Shown in pieces: positions 7,572 to 15,166 of a stretch of 20,559 nucleotides of DNA; the stretch's first letter is position 1, and each line of letters begins with the position of its first letter. A program made the position numbers and the translations under genes. Under the pieces are notes generated by a model. That model was not told where the DNA came from. It saw nothing but the letters and a program-made list of their open reading frames with translations, and did no database searches. Origin of the DNA: Candidatus Krumholzibacteriia bacterium (GTDB taxonomy: Bacteria > Krumholzibacteriota > Krumholzibacteria > WVZY01 > JAKEHA01). Where the stretch lies: assembly GCA_029863355.1 (NCBI GenBank), contig JAOTVO010000010.1, positions 1 through 20,559 on the forward strand. Reading direction: 5' to 3'.

Positions 7572-7907
7572 ATGGCCGCGAAGCGGCGCAAGCAGATGAC
7601 GGACGAGGCCTTCGAGGCGGTGGCACAGCGCTTCCGCGTGCTCAGTGACCCGCTGCGCCTCAAGATTCTCTATCACATCGGCCAGGACGAGCGGACGGTC
7701 AACGAGCTGGTGGAGCTCACCGGCGGCACGCAGTCCAACGTTTCCAAGCACCTCTCCGTCCTGCTCACGCACGGCCTGGTGCGGCGGCGGCGCCAGGGCA
7801 CGTCTGCCTACTACGCCATCACCGACCACTCGATTTTCGATCTTTGCGACCAGGTATGCGGAGGAATCGACCGCACGCTGGAAAACCGCCGCAAAGCGTT
7901 CCAGTGA
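7572..7907 (+). CDS. ArsR/SmtB-family transcriptional regulator
   Basis: 111 aa from ATG 7572, with a GGGGG purine run 6 nt upstream; the longer frame from 7470 would run through the operator. A winged-helix fold is clear: AVAQRFRVLSDPLRLKILYHI (17-37), the recognition region TVNELVELTGGTQSNVSKHLSVL (42-64), then the wing LVRRRRQGTSAYYAI (69-83). The C-terminus has a Cys pair, C92 and C96 (LCDQVC). There is no classic ELCVCDL metal motif, so arsenic or zinc sensing by the alpha3 site is not supported. A thiol- or sulfur-responsive Cys pair is possible. Divergent from the RND operon with a shared palindromic operator, so it most likely represses that operon and itself. Confidence 0.9.
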   Translation: MAAKRRKQMTDEAFEAVAQRFRVLSDPLRLKILYHIGQDERTVNELVELTGGTQSNVSKHLSVLLTHGLVRRRRQGTSAYYAITDHSIFDLCDQVCGGIDRTLENRRKAFQ

Positions 7908-7920
7908 GCGGCGTCACTGG
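7901..7920. terminator. Inverted repeat carrying the stop codons of two convergent genes
   Basis: CCAGTGA (7901-7907) and TCACTGG (7914-7920) are perfect arms around six nt. The TGA of the ArsR gene is in the left arm, and the stop of the minus-strand glycosyltransferase gene is in the right. Stem short, no T-tract; possibly a bidirectional end signal. Confidence 0.35.
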
Positions 7921-10223
7921 GGGACGTCGCGCGGAGGCGGCGCCAGCAAAACGCGTATCGGCGGCGGCGACGTCAACCGCTCCAGGTGTGCGGACAGCCC
8001 TTCTATCTCCCACAGCTGCATTTCACCCCCGCGCTCCGAGACCAGCGCGAGCCGCGCACCCGTCGGGTGCCACGCGGGGAACATGTCGCGGGCGCGGTGT
8101 CGCGTGACGACGATCGCCGCTCCGTTGTCGAGACTCACGAAGTAGATGTCCCAGCTCCCCCAGTCGTTCGCGGTGACGGCCAGTATGTTCCCGTCCGGGT
8201 GCCAGGCCGGAGGGTAGGCGACCCCGACCGGCGCCGGGAGTTGCGCGATGCCTCCGCTCTTGCGGTCGAGCAAGAGGACGCCCTGTCCGTCCACCAGGCA
8301 CGCGATCCGGTCGCCCGCCGGTGAGACGGCGGGATACGCCTTGCCGCCCCCGCTCGTCACCGGCGAGGCGTGACCCTGGAGGGTCATCATCCACACCTCG
8401 TCTTCGCCTCCGGCGTCCGAAACGTAGAACAGCTCCCCCGTCGTCGCGCACCACGACGGGGAGCGGGCGTCGGCGCCGTCGTCGACGAGCACGCTCTTCT
8501 CGCCGGTGGCCAGCTCGACCACCAATACCAGGCGCCGCGGCTCTCCGCCGTCGGGTTCGGCGGGGGCGGACGTGGCGAACGCGATGTGCTGGCCGTCGGG
8601 AGACCATGCGATGGGATCGTGCAGCCGCGGACCGGTCGCCGCCACGTGGCCGTCTACGACGATCGCCGATGTATCGCCGACTACCGCGCGCCAGGCCAGG
8701 TGCCTTCCGTCGGGCGAGTACAGGGGAAGCATGGGTGTCACGCTGGCGGCGGCGCCCATCGGGACCTCGTGCCACGCGATCGTCTCGCGCGGGGCCGTGC
8801 GGCCATACACCAGGATTCCCCCGGGGTCGAAGTAACTCATGCGCCAGCGAGTCTCGCCCAGGATCGCGGGGACGTCGAAGAGCAGCGGGCGCAGTGCGGG
8901 GCGCAGCGGATAGATGGCCGACGCCATCAGTACGAGCCAGTCGGCGCGGAGCGCGTCCAGTTCGCGCAGCGTTTCCTCGTACGGTCCGACGGGGATCTCA
9001 ACGTATGTACCGTTCGTGTAGAACGCGAAGTACGTCTTGCGGTCGGCAATGCGGCTGCCCGGCTCCACTTCGTTCGCCATCCTGCGCGCGGCGTCGCGCA
9101 CCAGGTGGATGCCGTCGTCCTCGAGGACGGTGAGCGCATCGACGCTCCGCAGCGGCAGAGCAAGCACGGAGAGGGCGGCCAACGCCCACCCGATGCGGCG
9201 CGGCCATCGCGGGGGCTGGAGCGAGAGCGCCGTCACCGCGAAGAGAATGAGGAAGGGCATGTAGGGAAGGAGAAAGCGTAACTCGGTGCGCACGGCGAAG
9301 AACGGGTAGAAAAAGAACGGCACAAGACCCGCCAGGAGTGGGAGGTGCGGCTTGCGCGTGGCGCCGTAGATGCCCAGGAAAAAGATCAAAGGGGACGTGC
9401 GCAGCATGAGCGCGAGCAGCTCCCGCGGCATGCGCCTCACGTAGGTACCGGCGACGCCGTGTCCCGTTCCCTCGAGCTGCGTGCGGTCGCCTTCGACCTC
9501 CAGGATCGTCTCGCGTGCGCGCCAGTCGTCCACGCTCTTTCCGAAGGACGCCGTCTTGGGCACGACGACGAACTGGTGGGTGACGCTCGACAGCACCGCC
9601 GAGTTGAGAGCGAACAGCGCGACGAAGATCGCCGCCGCCGGCAGCAGGCGCCGCCACGCCCTCGTGGTCGCCACGGCGCCCAGCCAGATGACACCGAAGA
9701 CCGCCAGCACCTCCGACCTCGTGATCACGGCCATTCCCATCACCAGCGCGCACCGGATCCATCGCTTCTCGAAGGACAGCCAGATTCCCCACAGAAGACA
9801 GCACAGATAGAGCGCCTCCGAGTACGTCTGCAGACTGAGTCGGATGAGGGTGGGGTTGACGGCGAAGAACGCGGCGGCGGCCATGCCAGCGCGCGCTCCG
9901 GCGAGGCGGCGCCCCAGAGCGAGGACGGCGAGCGTGGCGCCGAAGCCGGCCAGGAAGGAAACGGCGCGCCCCGCGAGCACGAGGTCTCGGAAAACGAGAT
10001 GGAAGATCGCCGAAGCCACCGGATAACCGATGGGGAAGGCCCCGCGCATCTTTTCCCCGGTCAGGAGCGATCGGGCTTGCCCCAGGTAGTGCGTGCCGTC
10101 CGACGTGACTGCGTCGAACGTCTGCAGGAAGGGGACGCGCACCGCCGCGTAGAGAACGGCGAGCGCTCCGGCCACGAGCAGCGCGCGCTGCCGGGGACTC
10201 AGGTGAGCAAAATGCCGTCGCAT
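7914..10223 (-). CDS. GT-C (ArnT/PMT-like) membrane glycosyltransferase fused to PD40/TolB-type propeller
   Basis: 769 aa from ATG 10223, 10 nt after the LOG gene stop. No clear SD is present, so coupling is likely. Residues ~14-360 carry about ten membrane segments. The first large loop holds DAVTSDGTHYLGQARSLL (37-54), placed like the acidic catalytic motif of glycosyltransferase-39/PMT_2 proteins (Asp42 candidate). It is followed by GYPVASAIFHLVF, NPTLIRLSLQTYSEALYL and ITRSE (167-171), all typical of this superfamily, which transfers sugars from polyprenyl-phosphate donors on the outer face. A soluble region (~361-475) leads into six WD40-like/PD40 repeats at ~501, 538, 589, 632, 672 and 716 (AWSPDGQHIAF, AVSPAGDRIAC, AWHPDGNILAV). 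The natural partner of these blades is usually TolB or a peptidase. The fusion is continuous in frame; acceptor unknown. Confidence 0.85.
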   Translation of the reverse strand: MRRHFAHLSPRQRALLVAGALAVLYAAVRVPFLQTFDAVTSDGTHYLGQARSLLTGEKMRGAFPIGYPVASAIFHLVFRDLVLAGRAVSFLAGFGATLAVLALGRRLAGARAGMAAAAFFAVNPTLIRLSLQTYSEALYLCCLLWGIWLSFEKRWIRCALVMGMAVITRSEVLAVFGVIWLGAVATTRAWRRLLPAAAIFVALFALNSAVLSSVTHQFVVVPKTASFGKSVDDWRARETILEVEGDRTQLEGTGHGVAGTYVRRMPRELLALMLRTSPLIFFLGIYGATRKPHLPLLAGLVPFFFYPFFAVRTELRFLLPYMPFLILFAVTALSLQPPRWPRRIGWALAALSVLALPLRSVDALTVLEDDGIHLVRDAARRMANEVEPGSRIADRKTYFAFYTNGTYVEIPVGPYEETLRELDALRADWLVLMASAIYPLRPALRPLLFDVPAILGETRWRMSYFDPGGILVYGRTAPRETIAWHEVPMGAAASVTPMLPLYSPDGRHLAWRAVVGDTSAIVVDGHVAATGPRLHDPIAWSPDGQHIAFATSAPAEPDGGEPRRLVLVVELATGEKSVLVDDGADARSPSWCATTGELFYVSDAGGEDEVWMMTLQGHASPVTSGGGKAYPAVSPAGDRIACLVDGQGVLLLDRKSGGIAQLPAPVGVAYPPAWHPDGNILAVTANDWGSWDIYFVSLDNGAAIVVTRHRARDMFPAWHPTGARLALVSERGGEMQLWEIEGLSAHLERLTSPPPIRVLLAPPPRDVPQ

Positions 10224-10233
10224 AATAGCGCGC

Positions 10234-11127
10234 TCAGTAGTTAGCCTCGCGGCCGATCTCGGGCGCGCCGCCGCCGTAGTAGTCGTAGATGGCAGCCACC
10301 GCTTCCTCCGCCGTCTCCACGATGGTGAAGAGCCCCGTGTCCTCGGGGCTGATTGCACCCTGCTCCACCAGGAAGTCGAAACTGACGGCCCGGCGCCAGA
10401 ACTCAGCGCCGACCAGGACGATCGGCATCAACGGCATCTTGCTCGTTTGCACCAGCGTGAGCGCCTCGAACAGTTCGTCCATCGTGCCAAAGCCTCCGGG
10501 AAACGCCACCAGGGCCTTCGCGCGCATCAGAAAGTGCATCTTGCGCAGCGCAAAGTAGTGGAACTGGAAGCACAAGGCGGGGCTTATGTATGGGTTTGGC
10601 TCCTGCTCGGACTCGATACCGATGTTGAGCCCCGCGCTCATCGCCCCGACGTCATAGGCACCGCGGTTGGCCGCCTCCATGACGCCGGGCCCGCCGCCCG
10701 TGAAAATAACGAAATCGCGCCGGTCCCCCTTCATGAAGTCCTTTGACACGAGCTGCGAGAAGCGCCGGGCCTCTTCGTAATAACGCGACTGCTCCACCTC
10801 CTTGCGCGCCACGAACACGCCCGCCTCCAGGCGGGGATCCGCAGGCGCTGCGTCGCGGCGAGCGATCGCCTCCTCGAGCGCGCGCGCGGCGACGTCGGGC
10901 GAGAGGGTGCGTGCGCTGCCGAAAACGACGATGCAGGTGTGGATGTGATGCCGTCGCAGAGTAAGCTCCGGCTTGAGGAGCTCGAGCTCGAGCCGGATGG
11001 GACGGAGGACGTCCTCGTTCAGGAAATCCTCGTCCTCCCAGGAGATGCGATACGCGGGGCTCGCCTTCAGGGCCTCGGTGAGGCGTTTGCGCTCGTCGCT
11101 GTTGAGGTCGTGGTTACGGGGTGCCAC
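10234..11127 (-). CDS. LOG-family protein (TIGR00730-like, nucleotide 5'-monophosphate phosphoribohydrolase type)
   Basis: 297 aa from GTG 11127, 6 nt after the preceding stop. Rossmann-like core: VVFGSART (67-74), FTGGGPGVMEAANRGA (142-157), ALRKMHFLMRAKALVAFPGGFGTMDELFEAL (193-223). The GGGPGVMEA and PGGxGTxxE motifs are the nucleotide-binding and catalytic signatures of the LOG family, often misnamed lysine decarboxylases. Members release the base from nucleoside 5'-monophosphates. About 65 extra N-terminal residues, and an insertion between the FGS strand and the GGGPG motif (DPRLEAGVFVARKEVEQSRYYEEA), place it with the longer bacterial subgroup rather than plant-like cytokinin LOG. Middle gene of a three-gene operon. 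The link to the glycosyltransferase may be only positional. Confidence 0.9.
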   Translation of the reverse strand: MAPRNHDLNSDERKRLTEALKASPAYRISWEDEDFLNEDVLRPIRLELELLKPELTLRRHHIHTCIVVFGSARTLSPDVAARALEEAIARRDAAPADPRLEAGVFVARKEVEQSRYYEEARRFSQLVSKDFMKGDRRDFVIFTGGGPGVMEAANRGAYDVGAMSAGLNIGIESEQEPNPYISPALCFQFHYFALRKMHFLMRAKALVAFPGGFGTMDELFEALTLVQTSKMPLMPIVLVGAEFWRRAVSFDFLVEQGAISPEDTGLFTIVETAEEAVAAIYDYYGGGAPEIGREANY

Positions 11128-11133
11128 GGATAT

Positions 11134-11439
11134 CTAGTCGCGCTCGCCCTTCTCCAGCTTCCCGCGGATCTTGTCGAGCAACTCGTGCACGTAGCCCATC
11201 GTTCGGTCGTCCGGATCGATGCCGACGGCGCGGTAGCGGCGCCATTCGTAGAAAAGGCACGTGCGAAGCTCGGAGAGGGTGCCGTGACGCTGGCCGGCGG
11301 CGATCTCGGCCGCCCGCGCGGGCGACCCCGCGTAGAAGTCGCCGTTGAACGTCTTCGCGAAGGCGCCGATCAAAGGCCAGTCCGCGTCCGGAGTAGGAAC
11401 GGTGTCGACGGTGAGATGGTCGTTCGGGATATCTTGCAT
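11134..11439 (-). CDS. Small conserved protein of unknown function preceding the LOG gene
   Basis: 101 aa. ATG 11439 is chosen because GGAG lies 5 nt upstream and a clear promoter -10 sits at 11468-11473; the longer frame to 11496 would start inside the -35. Soluble and acidic, with no signal peptide. Visible blocks are DADWPLIGAFAKTFNGD, RHGTLSELRTCLFYEWRRYRAVG and DDRTMGYVHELLDKIRGKLEKG. It looks like a compact helical protein resembling hypothetical proteins found in other phyla, but I cannot name a function. First gene of the operon with the LOG and glycosyltransferase genes. Confidence 0.8.
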   Translation of the reverse strand: MQDIPNDHLTVDTVPTPDADWPLIGAFAKTFNGDFYAGSPARAAEIAAGQRHGTLSELRTCLFYEWRRYRAVGIDPDDRTMGYVHELLDKIRGKLEKGERD

Positions 11440-11467
11440 GGTATCTCCGATGGTCGTTGACTCCGCC

Positions 11468-11496
11468 ATTGTAGCGGACCGGGGCCGCGGGATCAA
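11468..11496 (-). promoter_or_regulatory. Promoter of the 11439-7914 operon
   Basis: On the minus strand TTGATC (11491-11496), 17 nt, then TACAAT (11468-11473). The transcript would start near 11461, about 22 nt before ATG 11439. The -35 lies only 8 nt beyond the stop codon of the upstream protease gene. Confidence 0.75.
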
Positions 11497-11504
11497 GCCG
11501 CTGC

Positions 11505-14500
11505 CTACTTCAACAGCATCATCTTACGCGTCTCGGAGAAGCGGCCGGCTTCGAGGCGGTAGAAATAGACGCCGCTGGCCACATGCCGGCCGGAGGTGTT
11601 GGTCCCGTCCCAGACCGCGGTGTGCGGCCCGCTGCCGCGCGGCGCGTCGAGCAGCGTGCGCACCCGCCGCCCGGACACGTCGTACACCGCCAGGCGGACG
11701 TGCGCTGGCGCGGCGAGCGAGAAGCGGATCGCCGTCGTGGGGTTGAACGGATTGGGCACGTTCTGCATGAGCGCGTCGTCGTAGCGCACGACGTCACCGG
11801 CGCCGGTGGTCGACCCCGGCAGTGACACGACCTCGGTCGAGAACCCGCTCGCGTAGCCGCTCGTGTCGACGGCGCACACCACGTAGTAGGTGGTGTCGGC
11901 GGGCGCGCCGAAGATCAGCGTGGTATCAGCGGTCGTGGCCCACAGGTTGTCCGCCGACGGACGGAATCCACCGGTGCTGTCGCAGTAGACGGTGTAGTAG
12001 GCAACGTCGCCCTCGGGGTTCCGGTTCCAGCTTAGCACCAGGTCGGGTCCCGAAGGAGTGGCGACGAGTCCCTGGGGGAACGACGGCTGCGCCATGGCGA
12101 AGGCATGCGAACCGTAACGGCCCATGTCCCCGCGCGAGCCGTCGGGATCGTTGCGGCCGGCGTCGGGGTCTCCCGCGTCGATGGCGGGGGAGTGGAGCGC
12201 GAGCCGATAATCCGTGGCCGACGTGTCGGCGAAGAGGGGATCGCCGGAAACGGACCCCGTGCCCGCGCCGCAGCCCGAATAGTCGGCGCCGCTCGAGCCG
12301 TACACCAGGTTGTAGGACAACACCGGCGCCCCACCGCTGCAGCTGACGCCGACGCCGGTGGTATTCACGACGATATTGTTGGAGGCGTCGACGACGGCTC
12401 CTGAAAGCAGGATGCCGCCAACGCCGGAACCGGCGCCGTTGCGATCGAGCGTGTTGCCGGCAATCTCGCCTCCGGGGGCCGTGCCCAAATAGATGCCGCC
12501 GCCGGTCGCCGACGCGGTGTTGCCGACGAAGAGGTTGTGCCGCGCGAACACAGTGGATTGCGAGCCGTAGAGACCCGCGGCCAGGAGGGCCGTGTTCCAG
12601 AGCACTTCGCAATCGCTCGCCGTAACGCTCGAGGACGCGCCTTCGACGGCCAGTCCACCGCCGCCGAATCCCGCCGCGTTTCGCGAGAGCGACGCGCCTT
12701 GGACCGTGACCGTGGAACTGCCCGCGTACACGCCCCCGCCGTGCTGCGCGCACGCGTTGTAGGAGACTTCGCCCCCGTCGATCACCACGCCGCTCGAGCC
12801 CTGGACCCATATGCCCCCGCCGTTCTGCGCGCCGGTGTGGAAGCGAATGGTGTTATCCCCGAGGATGAGCGCGGTGCAGCTCTCTATCGCGATGCCGCCG
12901 CCCTGGGGCTGGTATACCGGGCCGCCGCTCGCCGTCACCGGGTTGGACTCGATGATGTTGCCCGTCACCGAACCGCTGGCGTTGTAGAGGTAGATGCCGC
13001 CCCCGTAGGTGGCGTCGTTGAGGTGGATCAGGTTGTCCGCGATCGTAACCACCGAGTTGGTCGCATAGATGCCGCCGCCGCCGCCGAATCCAGCGCCGGG
13101 ATTGGCGACGCAGTCCCGGATCTCGCAGTTCCTCACGGTCGCCGAGCCGCCGGAGATGCGCACGCCGCCTCCGTAGCGGCCGTTGATCGGCGTGGGCTCC
13201 ACGGACCCCACACCACCATCCAGCACAAAGCCGTCAAGGGTCGCAGCGCCGCCCGTTCCCGGGGCCAGGGTGACGTTGCCGCTCAGCACCAGACGCGTCC
13301 GCCCGGGACGCGTCGTGAAGGCGTCCGCCCAGCCACCCAAGACCGAGATGGACTTGGTGACGGTGAAAAACGTGCCCGACACCGTGGTGGAATCCACGAG
13401 GACGGAGTCGCCGGGGCTGGCGGCCCCGAAAGCCGCGGTGAACGTGTTCGCCGCCTCGGCGGGCGTGACGTATGGATAGACCGCCGCGCCCGTCGGAGAG
13501 ACATAGTGGCGGCGGGTGGGCAGCACCTCGAACCCGCCGGGGAGGGTGTCCGGGTCGAAGGCGTTGACCACGACGACGTCGCGCGGTCCCAGCTCGGCGT
13601 CGATGTCGATGGCAATGTTAATGAGAAGCGACTCCGGCGCGAGCAGCGTGAATGTGGTCACCTCGATGCCTTCGCCGAAGAACACCGTCGTGTAGTCGCC
13701 GAAGTTCGCCCCCACCAGAAGCACGTCCAGGGTCTTGTCGATGTAGGATTGCGGCGGATCGACCGCGGTCAGAACCGGTGCGGGGAAGGGCGTGCAACCG
13801 CGCGAAAGATGATCCATGCGCAGGTTGAGAAGCGTCTCCACCGTCTTGAGCTTGGACAGCGGTGAGAACTTGTCCGCGCACTGCGGCCTCGAGTAGGACA
13901 TGATCTGATGCGTGTCCGGGTTGTAGTTGGCGCCTAGCGGGTCCTGCAGGGTGCCGGTGTAGTTGCACCCCGGAAACGGTCCGACCAGGCCGCTGAGGTT
14001 GGGGTCGGCCGGCGTGTCGCACAACAGGTCGCCGGCCGTGAGGCAGTTGCTCCCGTTCGCGTACTCGACGCCGAAGGCGGTCTCGTGGGTGTGGAACAGG
14101 TCGACGTAGTGGCCGACCTCGTGTGGCATCGTGGAGTGGTTGCTGCCCGTAGCCGTGCACGAGTTATTCATGACGATCCCCTGCACCGAGGAGAACGTGA
14201 AGGAGGAGATGCCGCACAGCCCGGGCAGGGACTCCGTGTAGTAGACGTTGATCGCCTCGGCCACGACGTTCTCGTTCCGCAGCGCGTTGATGTCGGCTCC
14301 ACTGGTGATATTCGAATAGTAGAAGTCGCTGTCGATGTAATCGATGCCCAGCGAGTAGAACTGGATGCCGGTGCCGGCGAAGTAGAAATTGCAGTCGGCG
14401 ATCGACTGCTGGTAGCGCGTGATCGAGAGGCCGCCGGTGCCGTCCGACCGGCGGACGATGTGGCCCATGATGGGCATGCAATAGGGCGGGGCCTGCGCAT

Positions 14501-14690
14501 CGGCCGTCACGCGGTCGAGGACGCCCTGCGCGAGGAGTTCCAGGTAGAGAGCGGCTTCCTGGCTCGTCACCTCGGTCCCGCAGCCCTCCGCGGTCTCCGA
14601 CGTGTCTTGCGCCGGCGCGTCGGCAGCGGTGAGAAAAACAAGGATCAGCGCGGCGAGTGGCGCCGCGACGAGACGAAGTTGCTTTTTCAA
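11505..14690 (-). CDS. Secreted M43 (pappalysin-like) metalloprotease with TIG-like, beta-helix and FlgD-like sorting domains
   Basis: 1061 aa from TTG 14690 (AGGGGG 8 nt upstream). The longer TTG at 14747 would place the -10 inside the gene. Signal peptide 1-27 (ends APA). The catalytic region ~70-300 has H190-E191-x-x-H194-x5-H200 in HEVGHYVDLFH followed by THE, and a Met-turn QIMSYSRPQC (M264), as in M43/metzincin proteases. Residues ~304-390 resemble an IPT/TIG domain. Residues ~395-865 form a right-handed beta-helix with repeated GGGIY/GGGVY turns (about 540-735) and the common end cap SPAIDAGDPDAGRNDPDGSRGD. Residues ~868-957 look Fn3-like. Residues ~970-1061 are a FlgD-like/T9SS-type tail (NVPNPFNPTTAIRFSL; LAVYDVSGRRVRTL; ASGVYFYRLEAG; final RKMMLLK). 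Predicted cell-surface or secreted adhesin-protease. Confidence 0.88.
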   Translation of the reverse strand: MKKQLRLVAAPLAALILVFLTAADAPAQDTSETAEGCGTEVTSQEAALYLELLAQGVLDRVTADAQAPPYCMPIMGHIVRRSDGTGGLSITRYQQSIADCNFYFAGTGIQFYSLGIDYIDSDFYYSNITSGADINALRNENVVAEAINVYYTESLPGLCGISSFTFSSVQGIVMNNSCTATGSNHSTMPHEVGHYVDLFHTHETAFGVEYANGSNCLTAGDLLCDTPADPNLSGLVGPFPGCNYTGTLQDPLGANYNPDTHQIMSYSRPQCADKFSPLSKLKTVETLLNLRMDHLSRGCTPFPAPVLTAVDPPQSYIDKTLDVLLVGANFGDYTTVFFGEGIEVTTFTLLAPESLLINIAIDIDAELGPRDVVVVNAFDPDTLPGGFEVLPTRRHYVSPTGAAVYPYVTPAEAANTFTAAFGAASPGDSVLVDSTTVSGTFFTVTKSISVLGGWADAFTTRPGRTRLVLSGNVTLAPGTGGAATLDGFVLDGGVGSVEPTPINGRYGGGVRISGGSATVRNCEIRDCVANPGAGFGGGGGIYATNSVVTIADNLIHLNDATYGGGIYLYNASGSVTGNIIESNPVTASGGPVYQPQGGGIAIESCTALILGDNTIRFHTGAQNGGGIWVQGSSGVVIDGGEVSYNACAQHGGGVYAGSSTVTVQGASLSRNAAGFGGGGLAVEGASSSVTASDCEVLWNTALLAAGLYGSQSTVFARHNLFVGNTASATGGGIYLGTAPGGEIAGNTLDRNGAGSGVGGILLSGAVVDASNNIVVNTTGVGVSCSGGAPVLSYNLVYGSSGADYSGCGAGTGSVSGDPLFADTSATDYRLALHSPAIDAGDPDAGRNDPDGSRGDMGRYGSHAFAMAQPSFPQGLVATPSGPDLVLSWNRNPEGDVAYYTVYCDSTGGFRPSADNLWATTADTTLIFGAPADTTYYVVCAVDTSGYASGFSTEVVSLPGSTTGAGDVVRYDDALMQNVPNPFNPTTAIRFSLAAPAHVRLAVYDVSGRRVRTLLDAPRGSGPHTAVWDGTNTSGRHVASGVYFYRLEAGRFSETRKMMLLK

Positions 14691-14731
14691 GTCGTGGACC
14701 CCCTGAGTCTGCTTTGATCGGGACGCTCCCA

Positions 14732-14737
14732 AGTATA
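14732..14737 (-). promoter_or_regulatory. Putative -10 of the metalloprotease gene
   Basis: TATACT on the minus strand, with a poor -35 (TTCGGC, 14755-14760) 17 nt upstream. It implies a leader of about 35 nt and supports TTG 14690 as the start. Confidence 0.45.
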
Positions 14738-14778
14738 GCACACGCAATGCGTGGGCCGAAAGGCAGACCGCCTCGTGC

Positions 14779-14784
14779 TACAAT
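14779..14784 (+). promoter_or_regulatory. Putative -10 of the cupin-TolB-like operon
   Basis: TACAAT followed directly by GGCGGGG, 39 nt before GTG 14824. No good -35 is visible. The same TACAATGGCGG string occurs at the promoter of the 11439 gene. Confidence 0.45.
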
Positions 14785-14823
14785 GGCGGGGCTTCGACAC
14801 GCATTCGACAGGAGGAGAAACAC

Positions 14824-15153
14824 GTGGCAGTCCTGGAACCCGCGACACCGGTGAGCGCGACCGCCCTCGCCGACTATCGGCAGGGCTCGGTCGTGAGCCG
14901 TGCCCTCGTCTCCAAGAAGAGCGGCACCGTCACCGCCTTCGCCTTCGACGAGGGCGAGGGGCTCAGCGAGCATACGGCGCCGTTCGACGCGATCGTGCAC
15001 GTCCTGGAGGGGCAGGCGGAGGTCACCATCTCGGGCGCCACCCACCGGCTGGGGGCCGGCGACATGATCGTGATGCCCGCCGGCGAGCCGCACGCGCTGC
15101 ACGCGGCGGCCCGCTTCAAGATGATGCTGGTGATGATCAAGTCGTCATTGTGA
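14824..15153 (+). CDS. Cupin-domain protein
   Basis: 109 aa from GTG 14824 (AGGAGG 8 nt upstream). Single small cupin barrel. Motif 1 is reduced: EGLSEHTAPFDAIVHVLEGQAEV (45-67) keeps H50 and the LEG turn but lacks the second His and Glu. Motif 2 is intact: GDMIVMPAGEPHALHA (79-94), with P85, G87 and H90. No signal peptide, so cytoplasmic. A metal site would rest on H50, H90 and perhaps D55 or H93. Family members range from isomerases to small-molecule binding proteins, so no reaction is assigned. Followed after 13 nt by the PD40 lipoprotein gene, whose SD overlaps this gene's end. Confidence 0.88.
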   Translation: MAVLEPATPVSATALADYRQGSVVSRALVSKKSGTVTAFAFDEGEGLSEHTAPFDAIVHVLEGQAEVTISGATHRLGAGDMIVMPAGEPHALHAAARFKMMLVMIKSSL

Positions 15154-15166
15154 CGGAGGTCGATCG

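Noticed and set aside
12537..13865. 442-codon plus-strand frame within the protease gene
   Set aside because: Antisense of the beta-helix repeats; composition dominated by Arg/Ala/Val/Asp, and no SD or family match.
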